Positions 46,301-57,141 of a stretch of 64,000 nt of DNA are shown here, piece by piece. The translations under genes and the position numbers were made by a program. Within the stretch, counting starts at the first letter, position 1. Each line of letters starts with the position of its first letter. Source of the DNA: Tubiluchus corallicola. Lineage: Eukaryota > Priapulida > Priapulimorpha > Priapulimorphida > Tubiluchidae. Under the pieces are notes generated by a model. That model saw nothing but the letters and a program-made list of their open reading frames with translations. It did not search any database and was not told where the DNA came from. The stretch is from positions 124,001-188,000 of the forward strand of contig JAQGDQ010000002.1 in assembly GCA_030141605.1 (NCBI GenBank), in the 5' to 3' direction.

Positions 46301-49300
46301 TTGTAATTATGCCACCAAAACTAAATTTAGCAATGGCTCAAATGTAGCTAACAGGTAATATAAGATGAATAAATGTGAATCAATGAATAACTTACTCTAA
46401 TTTTACATAAGTTATACTCATGTTGATGATTGCAGTTTGCAATTTCGTTCACATGAAACATTTCATGAGTGAGCCTGCAGGATCCATCACTAGGTTTGAC
46501 CTTTTTACACAGCACTCTGTTGCTTGGTAATCTACTGTTGATGTTCATCACAGGACAAAATTTTTTATCGCTACATAAAAAACACAAAACAAATAAAAAT
46601 AATGTATTAGATAGCAAGTATGAGAAAGTGCTTTTGTTCGTGATATAGATTATAATAGAATGAGAAATGAGCGACAGTAAGAATTTCGGTATGAATTAAT
46701 CATCCATTAAAAAATAGGTGTGTGAGCAGGCATCTGGGTGCCTGTGTACTGTGTAACTGGCTTTCTCTGCACAACTCGGCTATTACAACTACGGAGTTGA
46801 AAGCAGCCTCACTGGCAGTGTTTTTGTCGAGGTGTTTAATGTGATACAATCAAGATTCAAGAATATAAATGACCTAGGCCCCTAAATACACCCAGAGCCT
46901 GTTAATGGGCATACACGAGGCTGTTTTAGCACAGTTTAACTGATGCCAGTTTCTCCAGAATGAAAGCACAGACAGACTTAGTCCTTGAATGGCTAGGGTA
47001 GATTTTACTTGAAAAAACTTAGCACTCACTTCTTGTTAGGATTTTCTACCGGCAGCCTGTCGCATCTCCAAAATGAACGGGCATAGAGGTTTCTATGAAC
47101 CGATAAGTCTATATGATGCGCATTTATTTCTCATTTTGTTAGCAAACTTTTAGGCACAAAATAAAAATAAAAAGTTTAAATAAAAAACAAAAATTTTCTT
47201 CTAGTTACATTATAAAGGCAATGTTCAAAGGCTCATTCTATAGCAATCAAAATACAACAACTTCAAATCTCAGTAACAATATAATTAGCTTATAAGCAAT
47301 TAAAGTGTAGGGGTAAACTTCTATTATAAACCATTCCTGCACAATGTTTAACAAAATACAAGGCACCTAGAGCAATTTTTGATTGTGTCCACAACAACAA
47401 AGATGACGGCGGGGGATAGGACTGACCACTTAAGCTCCATAATTGCAATAGGCTCCATAACACACGCACGTGCGCACACCCACACTCACATGCATGCATG
47501 CACACACGCACACGTGCACACACACATCACGCATGCACACACACACACATCACGCATGCACACACGCACGCACAACACCCACACACACCCTCCCAACCAC
47601 CTACCCAATAATCTTAAATACTGTTAAAAGAAAAGAAAAATGATCTCATACAAGCACTTTATACCTTAACATTGATGCATATTTTGGATCAAAAGCAGCT
47701 CCGTGGTCTCGTATAAAATGATGGTTAGGATTTATAAAAATCCGCCGAGCAAACCGGAGAATAAGCAAGCTTATAAACACAGCTGCAACTCCCTGAAAAT
47801 TAGAAAATAAGACAAATTTATTGTACAATAAGTACGTCTGCACAAGTTTCGCCCACCAAGAAGCAATTAAAAGCTATGGTTAGCTGAAACATACAATTAA
47901 TTACACATTGCCAAATTTCGTATTCAATGAGTAGGTATAGCAGAGCTTGCTACGTGTGTTGCACAGACGATACAATCAGTCCAAGACTTTGCTCAGTTAG
48001 CCTGCAGACAAGTCAAATGACAAAAATTATTAAAAAAACAACACTGCATTGTTAAAAAAACTGTGTTTGGTAGGACATGCATTTCGTTTAAAACAACAAG
48101 CCACACTATCTTGATACTTTGGAACACACAGAAAAGTTACTGTAATAACAATACAACAAGCTGACATGTTCAGTAATAACTGAGTAACTGTTTTTGGGCA
48201 TTAAGGATTTCAAACAAAATGTTGTATCTTTCCTGCTCAGGTTAAGAAAATTATCACAAAATTAAAAGGACTGAGGGAGCAAGGATATTCATTTTTATAT
48301 ATATGATTATATTTTTATATACATTTTTCAGAGAAATTTCAGAGATTTACTTATGTAAGTAAAGCAACAATAGTTCTTAGTTTCCATGTAACTTAAATAC
48401 AGGATCACTATTTATTTCGAATGATCCAAATATGTTCAGGTTAATGCATTTAGAAATTATTAGAAGTCTTTTTTGAAAGTCTTCACACATTCAGCTGGAG
48501 ATATCAAGCAATTGCAATCAATACAATTTGGTGTTAGAGCCTTTTCATGCAGGGCACTTTCAAGTTGCATAGGATAAGAAGACAAAAATTTGTTTTTCTT
48601 AAAGGGAGACAGGATGATGTTTCATACACTACCCCATTTTCAAGTCAGGCAACAGGATGATGTTTCATACACTACCCCATTTTCAAGTCAGGCAAAAAGT
48701 ATAAATTTTAACAGTGTTTCTGATAATTAGATAATTAACTGCGGGAGAGCCTAATTATTGATACAATCACAAACTAATATAATTTTCAACAGCAAAAATA
48801 TTCTACGAGTGTGTTGTACGTGTTTGCAGAAGGGAAGCCTGAAGTACAGTGCTACTGTAAGACATTCAGTGTGTTGTACTAAAGCTGCTAAACGTGTGTA
48901 GTACATCACAAACTAACACATCTGAACTGAGAGGTGCATGCGCTAGTGCCCGTTAAACTAGCAAATGGCAAAATGCATGTAACAGCAAAGAACTAGTGGC
49001 ACGAATGCGAAATTGTGTTTGTGTGGTAATAATTCTTTCGCGTAAGTCATTTTTGAAAAAATAGTATGTTTCCTTTCAATATTTTAAAGAGTAGATTGCT
49101 TCGACCTACAGTTTAAGTTTGGGTCCGGTTTTGCTTCAATCTGCAAAGAAGATCAAATTCTGGGCATGAATCACAATTATTAGTTCATCATTAGCCTTTT
49201 CCATCCAGTAACTTGTCCAGTTAAAATCGCTTGCTGGCCAAGAAACAGAATAATCCAGTCTGTCATGCAAAGCATTTGGGTTGCTTACTGAGTTTTTTGT

Positions 49301-49616
49301 CCAATTTCGCATCGGTTTCAAAAATGAGGCCCCTACAAGGATATTTTGCCTCACAGTAAGTAAGTGGCAGAGTTTTCTATTGTGCAAATGAGAACGAAAG
49401 CAAGACCGACATCACAGCAAAAAAGATCTATTTATAAGAGTTACATTGCAAGCAGCAACCCAATGACCAAAACAAATTGTGTCTCATTTGAAAAATAATA
49501 TTTACAAAACATTCTGGCGCTGAAGCTAAACTATAGTCTATTAAACAAAAATCACATATTATTAGGGTATAATTTATTACCTTAACAAACCTGTTATACA
49601 TTCTCATGCCAACCAT
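43371..49616 (-). CDS. DUF229 alkaline-phosphatase-fold type II membrane protein, complete, 5 exons
   Basis: Exons in transcript order: 49616-49581 (MVGMRMYNRFVK), 47792-47665, 46570-46396, 45054-43584, 43489-43371 (stop TAG). All junctions keep phase; 1929 nt gives 642 residues. A short cytoplasmic N-terminus precedes a signal anchor at residues 13-28 (GVAAVFISLLIL), so the bulk should face the Golgi lumen or the outside. A Cys-rich stem follows, then the DUF229 (PF02995) domain with INFIMIDSLSRDHFYRSLPR (Asp240), HGYRTLWLEDLCW, SNVAHDDYGVR (His439) and IIFSDHGNTYG (Asp473). The DHG and Asp motifs are metal-site hallmarks of the sulfatase/alkaline phosphatase superfamily, but no substrate is established for DUF229. 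N-x-S/T sites are frequent. The last exon (GAFGYKFEYYYHDE...) is the least certain part. Confidence 0.85.
45113..45511 (+). repeat. Dispersed repeat, copy A (pairs with 48766-49113)
   Basis: It lies in the intron 45055-46395 of the DUF229 gene. Shared blocks with the inverted copy B include CTGTAGGTC, ACTATTTTTTCAAAAATGAC, GAATTATTACCACACAAA, ACTAGTTCTT, GTTACATGCAT, GGGCACTAG, CTCTCAGTTCAG, TTAGTACAACACACTGAAT and TTAGTTTGTGAT. It shows no coding capacity; it is probably a non-autonomous element. Confidence 0.8.
46715..47440 (+). repeat. Long dispersed repeat, copy 1 (related to 59050-60080)
   Basis: Blocks such as TTTTTGTCGAGGTGTTTAAT, ...CAAGAATA..., and later GGTAAACTTCTATTATAAAC, CATTCCTGCACAATG and TTTTTGATTGTGTCCACAAC recur in the same order at 59050-60080. 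It lies in the intron 46571-47664 of the DUF229 gene. The ends are not defined. Confidence 0.6.
47459..47605. repeat. CACACG/CATGCA-rich microsatellite
   Basis: This is a degenerate CA-repeat with interspersed CACGCA and GCATGC steps, of alternating purine-pyrimidine character (Z-DNA-prone). It directly follows the long dispersed repeat. The frames across it are repetitive, not genes. Confidence 0.9.
48609..48694. repeat. Exact 43-bp tandem duplication
   Basis: The unit starting ACAGGATGATGTTTCATACA occurs twice back to back (48609-48651 and 48652-48694) without a difference, in the first intron of the DUF229 gene. A recent slippage event or an assembly effect are both possible. Confidence 0.85.
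48766..49113 (-). repeat. Dispersed repeat, copy B (inverted relative to copy A)
   Basis: This is the reverse-complement counterpart of 45113-45511, in the intron 47793-49580 of the same gene. Copy B is about 50 bases shorter than copy A because of internal indels. Neither copy shows a clear terminal inverted repeat or target duplication by eye. Confidence 0.8.
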
Positions 49617-50748
49617 TGCTCACATTCAACATCAGTCTTTGGATCATTTCTGCATGCTCCTTGTAACACAGATTGAGCACAGTCTTTATACAAGGCCTTC
49701 ATGGTCTTCTAAACATCATTTAATACACAAATCAGGACTTGTCGCAATTTAGGCAATGAAAGACTATCCTTTAAATAGAGGATGGAAGAATTGTAGAGCC
49801 AAGGCTCTTTAGTACAATAGTAGAGTACAATATTTACTGATCTGCACACATCGTGTGACACACTGACACTAGGGCAGACATTTATCATTTAGCTTTGAAA
49901 ATTTAATGCTTAAATCAACAAAAAGTACATCATTTTAGTTGTACCAATACGAATTCACGCACTAGCTGAGCGATCACAGCAGCAGAACTTAAGCAACACT
50001 GTACTTGGCTAGTAAGTGGATAGAAGTTTTGTTGATGTAAGAGATATGTATATCTGAACAGTGTTTCTATTGGGAGAGTACCTCAACTTAGAGATTAGCC
50101 TATCCATGATAATGCAGTAGGTTCAGGCCCTGCCATAGCCATTAATATAACAAGCAGATCATGTGAACACTGTTTTGCTGTTTCCACTACTCCTAACCAC
50201 ATCAGTGGCACGGAAATATAGACCTCATATTATATGTTACAAGATTTTGAAAGAGTTGTTCCAGGGTTTCTAGTATAAGAGGCCACATCCCTCTTTTGCA
50301 GAAATTGTTCCCTGTAGGAATGCCTTGCCAAACGATGTGCATAGCGCACCAAATGTTATCTAGTATCTTCAAAAGCCAATGAATTCTTAGCGTCAAAGCC
50401 ATGTATCAAGTTTTAAAGGTAGATTATTCACTCATTTTACATATAGTAAACTCATAATCGTCTGGCATTTAAATGAATAATATTTTATACGATAACACTA
50501 AAATATCTCACAATTACTGATTCTATAGATAGTTTTGTGTGGTTTTGTTTAAAAATATAAAAATTCATGATCTGCGCTAGAACCTGGAAGCTAGCTTATG
50601 GTGGCCACTAGAATTCGAAAAATTCAATATTACAGATACAACATTACAATATATACAAATATAAATATAAATATGGGTGGGAAGTATTAAAAATTTTATT
50701 TTACTATACAGTTTTTGAAAAAGAAAACAACAAATCATGATTGAGTCA

Positions 50749-51195
50749 TCAGTTATATGTTTCGAGTAAGTTTAATTTATATATTTTTTTAAATATGGAA
50801 AGCGAGTTGACATTTTTAATAGCTGGAGCAATTGAATTCCATATGTAAGGGCCATTGTATTTAATAGAAAATTTTCTAACATTAGTGTTACACTGTATGT
50901 AGTGATAGTGCAGCCTATAACGTGTGCCGTAATTATGTATCTCAGCATTCAAACAAAAATAATCAGTAAATAAGGGAGGCAATAATTTATGAGAGAATTT
51001 GTACATGAAAATGGCAGTTTGGAACTTATTAATGTCGTAAATGTTTAGAAAGTTTAGTCTTTTAAATATTGGCTGTGTATGGTCCTGATAACCGGCAAAT
51101 GTTATAGCTCGCACTATTTTCTTCTGAATCAGATGAATTTTTTTCAATCGACTGGAACCGATTGAATTGTGGTCAATTCAATAGTGACCACATAT
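50749..51195 (-). mobile_element. LINE 3' end (CR1/jockey-like reverse transcriptase C-terminus)
   Basis: The minus-strand frame from about 51170 to 50749 stays open and reads KKIHLIQKKIVRAITFAGYQ, then IFKRLNFLNIYDINKFQ, ALP-type LLPPLFTDYF, NYGTRYRLHY, and FSIKYNGPYIWNSIAPAIKN followed by SIFKKIYK and a stop. This is the tail of a non-LTR element: the helical region after the RT thumb ending in the WN-x-x-x-P-x-x-I/SIFK motif. An in-frame stop is met at the 5' side near 51190, so the copy is 5'-truncated. The long open frame suggests it is younger than the 31.8-35.0 kb LINE. Confidence 0.8.
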
Positions 51196-51371
51196 GAAGC
51201 ACGGGTGTGATACCAATAGGCACACGGTCCGCTGTGCCGATTCATCATATCGAATACACGATTGCTGGGCAAAACCTATAAGGACCTATATTGTGATACA
51301 ATGCCGAACTAGGCTGCAGCTCCGATTTAAAAAAGCTTGCACCTTTTTAGCCTTTTAAAATGATGTTGTAG

Positions 51372-51522
51372 TAACAACATTATTGTGACAAAAGTTTCAA
51401 TTGAAGATCTCTCTGCTATTGAAGATTTTCAACACGTTTCATATGACGCAATACAAGAAACCTTCTCACAAATTGGTGCATCGACTGGTATTTGCTGGTA
51501 TCCAGTGATCCATCCATGGTAA
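51372..51522 (+). CDS. Possible orphan terminal exon, unknown product
   Basis: After an acceptor-like TTGTAG (51366-51371) the plus frame reads VTKVSIEDLSAIEDFQHV then SYDAIQETFSQIGASTGICW, ends HPW and a TAA at 51520-51522, and is followed by AATAAA at 51538-51543. The composition looks protein-like, but no upstream exons could be linked to it and the family is unknown. It could be a retrocopy or chance. Confidence 0.25.
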
Positions 51523-51549
51523 CGTCAAAGTATACACAATAAAGTAGGG

Positions 51550-54500
51550 TTCGCGCAGTTAGTGTCGCCCTAGCGGCTATTCAGTACGGCCTGTTGTTGT
51601 CAGGTACGCAACAGCGCAGGCTGTGGGTACTGTAGCTGATGAATTGATGAGACCATCAAAACCAGCCCGGTTAACAGGCGCTCATAAATTGCTCAGCAGT
51701 GAGTTGCAAAAACACAAAAAGATATCTTTTTAAATTTTGCAAGGATGCAGCCAGGTAATTATAATAAAATGTTAATTATAACACAGCTTTGAAACTTTTG
51801 TTACTAGTTAAATATTTTATACGCTAAGCAAAGACTGCAAGGCCTACATCTCTCTTTTTTGGCGATTTATAGCAGCTGTTATCTTTTTGAATATTATTTA
51901 AAGCAACCATAAGGCGTTAGGTTAAGAATAATTTGTAGTTAAAATAAAAATTATTATAATCATATCTCATGAAAATTAATAGGCTTATTTACAAAAGAAG
52001 TTAAGAAAGTTGATCAAAAGAAAGAATACCTGGCTCATGTAGTATTCGATTTCTGGAGAAATATTTTTTCTAAAAAACATTTCTATTTCATATGTTCTTA
52101 TCAGGAAATATAACTTGAAGAAATATTAGGCCTGACTTTCATGTGTAATACCTTTCATAGAAAAAAAATCGATTTTTTCAGAAGAGCAAATAATTTTCCA
52201 GAACATAACTTAATCTAAGCATCTGCATGTTTGGTTAATTCCAAGTTAAAAATTAAAAAGCATATAATCATACATTGGCCTTTGTTATGAGTTGGAGTTA
52301 GTTATAAAATTTCGTTGAACAAGTAGAGATGAATTTACGAAATTACTCCTCTTTTTTATTATCAGTGAACAAAAAATAACTGAAGGAAACATCAGAGCTG
52401 TCATCCTAAGCAGCCGACATAACTTCCACCTCTATAACAACCAACTAACTATGTCAAAACCTAGTTAAAGAATTCAGGCGAGAAGCATAAATTAGAATCT
52501 GCACGCGTGTCATAATACCTTATAATATAATGTGCAGACATTACTTATATTTGGCCTAATTTTTTAAGATTCAGTTAGGCTTACATCAAAATAAATGTTC
52601 ATTAAATACAGTTTGCTTACGTGTAAAAAATGTACTTGTATAATGTTCTTTTGTTTTGTTTATTAATTAGACTCTTTAGTATTATTTTAATGCATGTACT
52701 TTGCAGCTTGATTCAGTTCCCTATTTGAAAGTTTGTTTAAATTTCTGTTTGGCTAGCTTGCTTTTCATTTTATTTAGTTTGTTTTTTATTATTTTTATTT
52801 AGTATTATTGTTATTATTTTGCATGTTTTTCTCATATTGAGTTATGCATGGACGATATGACAGCTTGAATTTGGTCATTTTTTGCACTAATGTTTTTCTT
52901 TTGCTAATAGGTACCATTACGACCTTTGTTACTTTATTAGTAAGGTATAAATCAATTTAAATGAAATTATTCATTCATCGCCGTCTATATCAAAATCGTA
53001 ATTACATATTAAGTTTCCTCATGTTTCCTTGCTGTTCATTACGTCTTTTACTTTATTTCAAAATTATTTCAATATTTATATCAAAATCGTAATTCCATAT
53101 TGTGTTTTTCTTATGTTTCGTTGCTATTATTACATCATTTACTTTATTACATCAATTTCATTGAGTCATCTACAAAAGCACGCATATCTTTAATAATTTT
53201 TTCATTTTCATTTAAGTAAGGTGAGTGTGTTAATACCGTATGGTCGTACACTCACCTCACACTACTCAAACTATTTTATTTATTGTTTATTTATGTGTAC
53301 AATATTGTATTTTGATGTGTGAAATAAAATTCATAGTTCATAGTTCCATATTTCTTTTAACTCTCTCTCTCTCCCCCTCTTTCTCTCTAAGAGAGGGAGG
53401 GAGAGAAAAATCAATAAATCAATGAAAAATGCATTACTTCTTTACATAGCAGGCAGCCCATCACGCAGTCAGCTAGCCTCTTTCCTCAGGAAAAACAATA
53501 AAATTTTACTTACAAGAAAACTGAACAGGCATTTGCAAGTACATAATACAAACTTATTGCTACAATTTTTTTCCTTTTCATGAAATGTTTTCAGTTTTTT
53601 TAAACTAATAATTGCTTTTAATTGAGATATACTTCTTTTATTAAAAACGCAAAAGTGATTTTGGCTTATCAAAATTGCACGTATGACAACACTACTGGTG
53701 AACTTAATAATATTATTATTACAGTCAATGCGGCGCTCCAAATTTTTTACTGAATGGCCGTTTGATGCCGCCAGCATAGCCGCTAATCGCAAAAAGGAAA
53801 TACGTAACAATAGGCTACTTTCGTCACTTCCTCTTTAAACACTTTGGTAACGTGGCGTTTACCAGACATCCGGAAATATGCGTTATTCACCTGCGGAACA
53901 GCTGCGCGTAAAAATATCAATAGAAAATAGCTGCAAAAAATAACGCATAACGTACGTCTGGGAAACTGGTGCATTGAAAACGATATAAACCGATTTTATC
54001 TATTCCGCATCCACATACGCATCTGGTAAGCGTCACTTAACACACCATAAGGCGGTGTTTCAGTACTAGACATGAGGAATGCCTTATTGCATTATAGATA
54101 AAAACACTTTACATTGGTTTTAATGCACCTTGTGTTATCTTTATCAGACCTGTGTTATGCATGCAGTGCTTTAGGCCCTGCATTTGCGGGAAAATCAATA
54201 TAGGTATTTCCAAAAGGTATTGCAGAAAAAAGATTACGTACTAAGATTTTGCTGCTAATATATGTTACGTTGTGCATGCGCTTTCCCGCCAGAATTCATT
54301 TACGCAGTCGAAGTAATAGCAATAATAGCGGGCTAACATAGTAGCAGTAGCAAGTGACAGTAAGATGTTACGTTTTCGAGCCAAAATTTACAAAATGCCG
54401 AAAGGTATCAAAGTTTAGGAGATACATTGTGTCGAGAACTGCGTTTCTCGAGTAAAACTGTTTATTTATGGTTACAAATATCTTTCCTAACAAACCTGTT

Positions 54501-57141
54501 TTTATAGTATACACTTAACTATATGTAAACTAGTTTTGTGTTCATTCTCAATTAGCCGCGAAATCACTTTCATATAGGCTTCCTTTTCAGAAGGCATTAT
54601 AGTTGTAATTTTGCAACATTTTTTTCTAGTTAGCTAGCTTGGAGTGACATAACATTGCGATATGGCATTCCACTTCCTCCTTGTCGAGGATAATCTGTAG
54701 ACAATTATCGGTATGTAGTCATTATAATTATTTGTATTTTGTAGTGTTTATGTAAATTGTTTCACTCATGCTCATTTGACGTAGTTATTAACTTAACGTT
54801 GCCAATGGCTCTTACGTAGCATTTTTCTGTTTAAACGTAGCCTTTAGCTGTATTTATTCGCATTTCCATTATCACGTAATCATTCTTTTTCATATAATCC
54901 TTGTATATATATATATATATACTTGTGAAATGTTTGTGTGATGTAATAATAACTGTGCGCATATTTTAACTTTATCGTTCCTGTTTTCTATATAAGCGGA
55001 ATTTCGATATTAACAAACTTTATTTTAATCGCATATTTGCACCTCGCGAAATGCGGAATAAAACTTTAAAACACCAGGGCTTTCAGTAACCCAATAATTG
55101 CTTTCCCCCTTTTTTTGTAAAGAACTAAAAAGATTAAAAGTTCTAAAATATTTACAAAAAACAAGCCTAACCCGTGTCCAGCACACAACCAAATTTGTTT
55201 ATTTTTTAATCCGCGTTCGCCACACCTTGGTGGAATTGTTAGTAGAAATTATAAGAAACCAGAAATTTCTTTATGATCTATGAACGTTCCTGGCATAGAT
55301 GATAAGATTTTTCTATTTTGAAATGTAAATATCAAAATCTCTGCATGAAGTTTACCGCATCTCATTCAGGAACGGAAAGACAAAAAAACATGCAATATAA
55401 TCACGTTTCACAGACATTACTTAAACGGATAAAATAGTAAAAAAGCAAATTCAATATTGTATTGTCATTTTCTCATTTAATACAAACTTTTGTATGTAAC
55501 TCACTTACTATAGGCTTGTAGACATGTATGCTAGAGCGTTCTGCTACAATTTACTTATGCCTGGACTTCTTAGCCTTAATTGCTGTCCAGCCTTGTCTTT
55601 TCGCGTCCGGCTATGCCTCAATTTTGATTTTTTTTAAAATGGTTATGTTCCATAATCTTTCACTGTTTGCGTTGTAATGTTAATGCTTATTGACTACTAA
55701 TAATTGATTTCTGGTCTGAAGATTATAATATGCTAGTTCCTAAAATACATTATAGTTTTGCTCATTATTTTATTGAATACGTTGGATGTTCCTAGATGCA
55801 GAATTGCTGCTTATAAATCCAGTTTTTCCATCGGATTTTTCATCTGTGAAATTCTCTACTGGGAAAGTGTTTCTTTGAAAACTTTAACCTTACGCTCATC
55901 ACCAAGAACATCAACATATGCATTCTATAACTAATAAATTTGTTATGCAGTACGAATTCCATTTCTTTGGACGCATATATTTACGTGCTATCACAAGCTA
56001 TCATAAAACATAGTAAAATAGATAGGTTGATAGATAGATAGACAGACGGACGGACAGACAGAAACAGACATATGGCAACAAAACTTTAACAAACAGCAAC
56101 AATATAGTTAAATAATAAACAACTCTACTCTATTAATTCACAACATAAAACTAACAAGAAAAGAAACAGTCTTTCCTCTAATTAGTATAGTATGCAAACC
56201 AGCTGATCTATATTCAATCAGCGTCTTCCTTCTCGTGTGTCTTGCGCCCGACGATACTTCACATTAAAACCCTCACTAAATATGAACCAATGTCTAGCAG
56301 GCCACTATATATATATATAATACTATACTAACAGCAACACAAGATGGCTGTGTTCTAGTAACTTTACTAAAATTTCCATAATCATCAAGATGGCTACCAC
56401 TATATCGCCACATTTCCAGATCGTATCAGTCCATCATAAGCCACAGTACCACTTTAAATTTAGAACACCAATCACAAAACAAGTCAACTGCTTGAGAGAG
56501 ACAGGTTGTCAGATCGAAGTTTTTTAGTTACGAATGACGCAGGTCTGAGAAAATTCGAAATATGTAACGCCTGGACCAAGATTTAGGCATGCTTCTTATG
56601 CTACGTATCCAGCAAAACTTGGTAAATATCTTTTGTTTGAAGGCCTCTTGTTCGCTAATTTACTTACTCGTGACATGACGCACGTAACATAAACAAATTT
56701 GTTTCACAATACTGATAGAAAATACATACTTGCTTATCATAAAAAACAGCAATTAATACATAACATTAATTATTAATCCTTTTTCTTTTATACCTTGTAA
56801 GAGTAAATTATACGCCTTATACCTCAATTAATGTCTTCACCTTTTCACTATATGTCTTTTACTTTGAGTGGCCATTGGCCTAATTTGGAAGGATGGCGTA
56901 AAAATAAGAGAAATTGCTTGAATAATATTACATGTATATAAGTGTAACAGAATTACAATATTATATGCGAACTATTCTGTTGAGGACTGTGAGGCAGTCA
57001 CTTTTTACAATAGTGTTTCATTGACATTAATACTGAATTGTATCGAAATGAAATTTTTTTCCATAACACTGCTTGTCAAAGGACAGTTAATTAATTTACA
57101 TTGCAGTAAACGCAATTCTGTAGGTACATAGCGAGTTGAAT
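51550..57141. other. Intergenic, AT-rich, no gene recognised
   Basis: Both strands were read for exons without success. Present are: a diverged direct repeat near 52980-53160 (TATCAAAATCGTAATTMCATA); a 10-bp inverted repeat AGGTGAGTGT at 53219-53228/53248-53257; a CT/GA-rich foldback at about 53360-53408; a TA run at about 54905-54921; a GATA/GACA tract at about 56023-56070; and a second TA run near 56308. All are simple sequence. Confidence 0.5.
56023..56070. repeat. GATA/GACA/GACG tetranucleotide microsatellite
   Basis: Successive GATA units grade into GACA and GACG units (ATAGATAGACAGACGGACGG). It lies in the intergenic region downstream of the GABA-B-like gene. Confidence 0.85.

Noticed and set aside
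47379-47627. 82-codon His/Thr-rich frame
   Set aside because: It is produced by the CA-rich microsatellite at 47459-47605.
53469-53974. Two reverse-strand open frames of 113 and 63 codons
   Set aside because: There are no recognisable domain, consistent splice signals or phase-compatible neighbours; they are treated as chance in AT-rich DNA.
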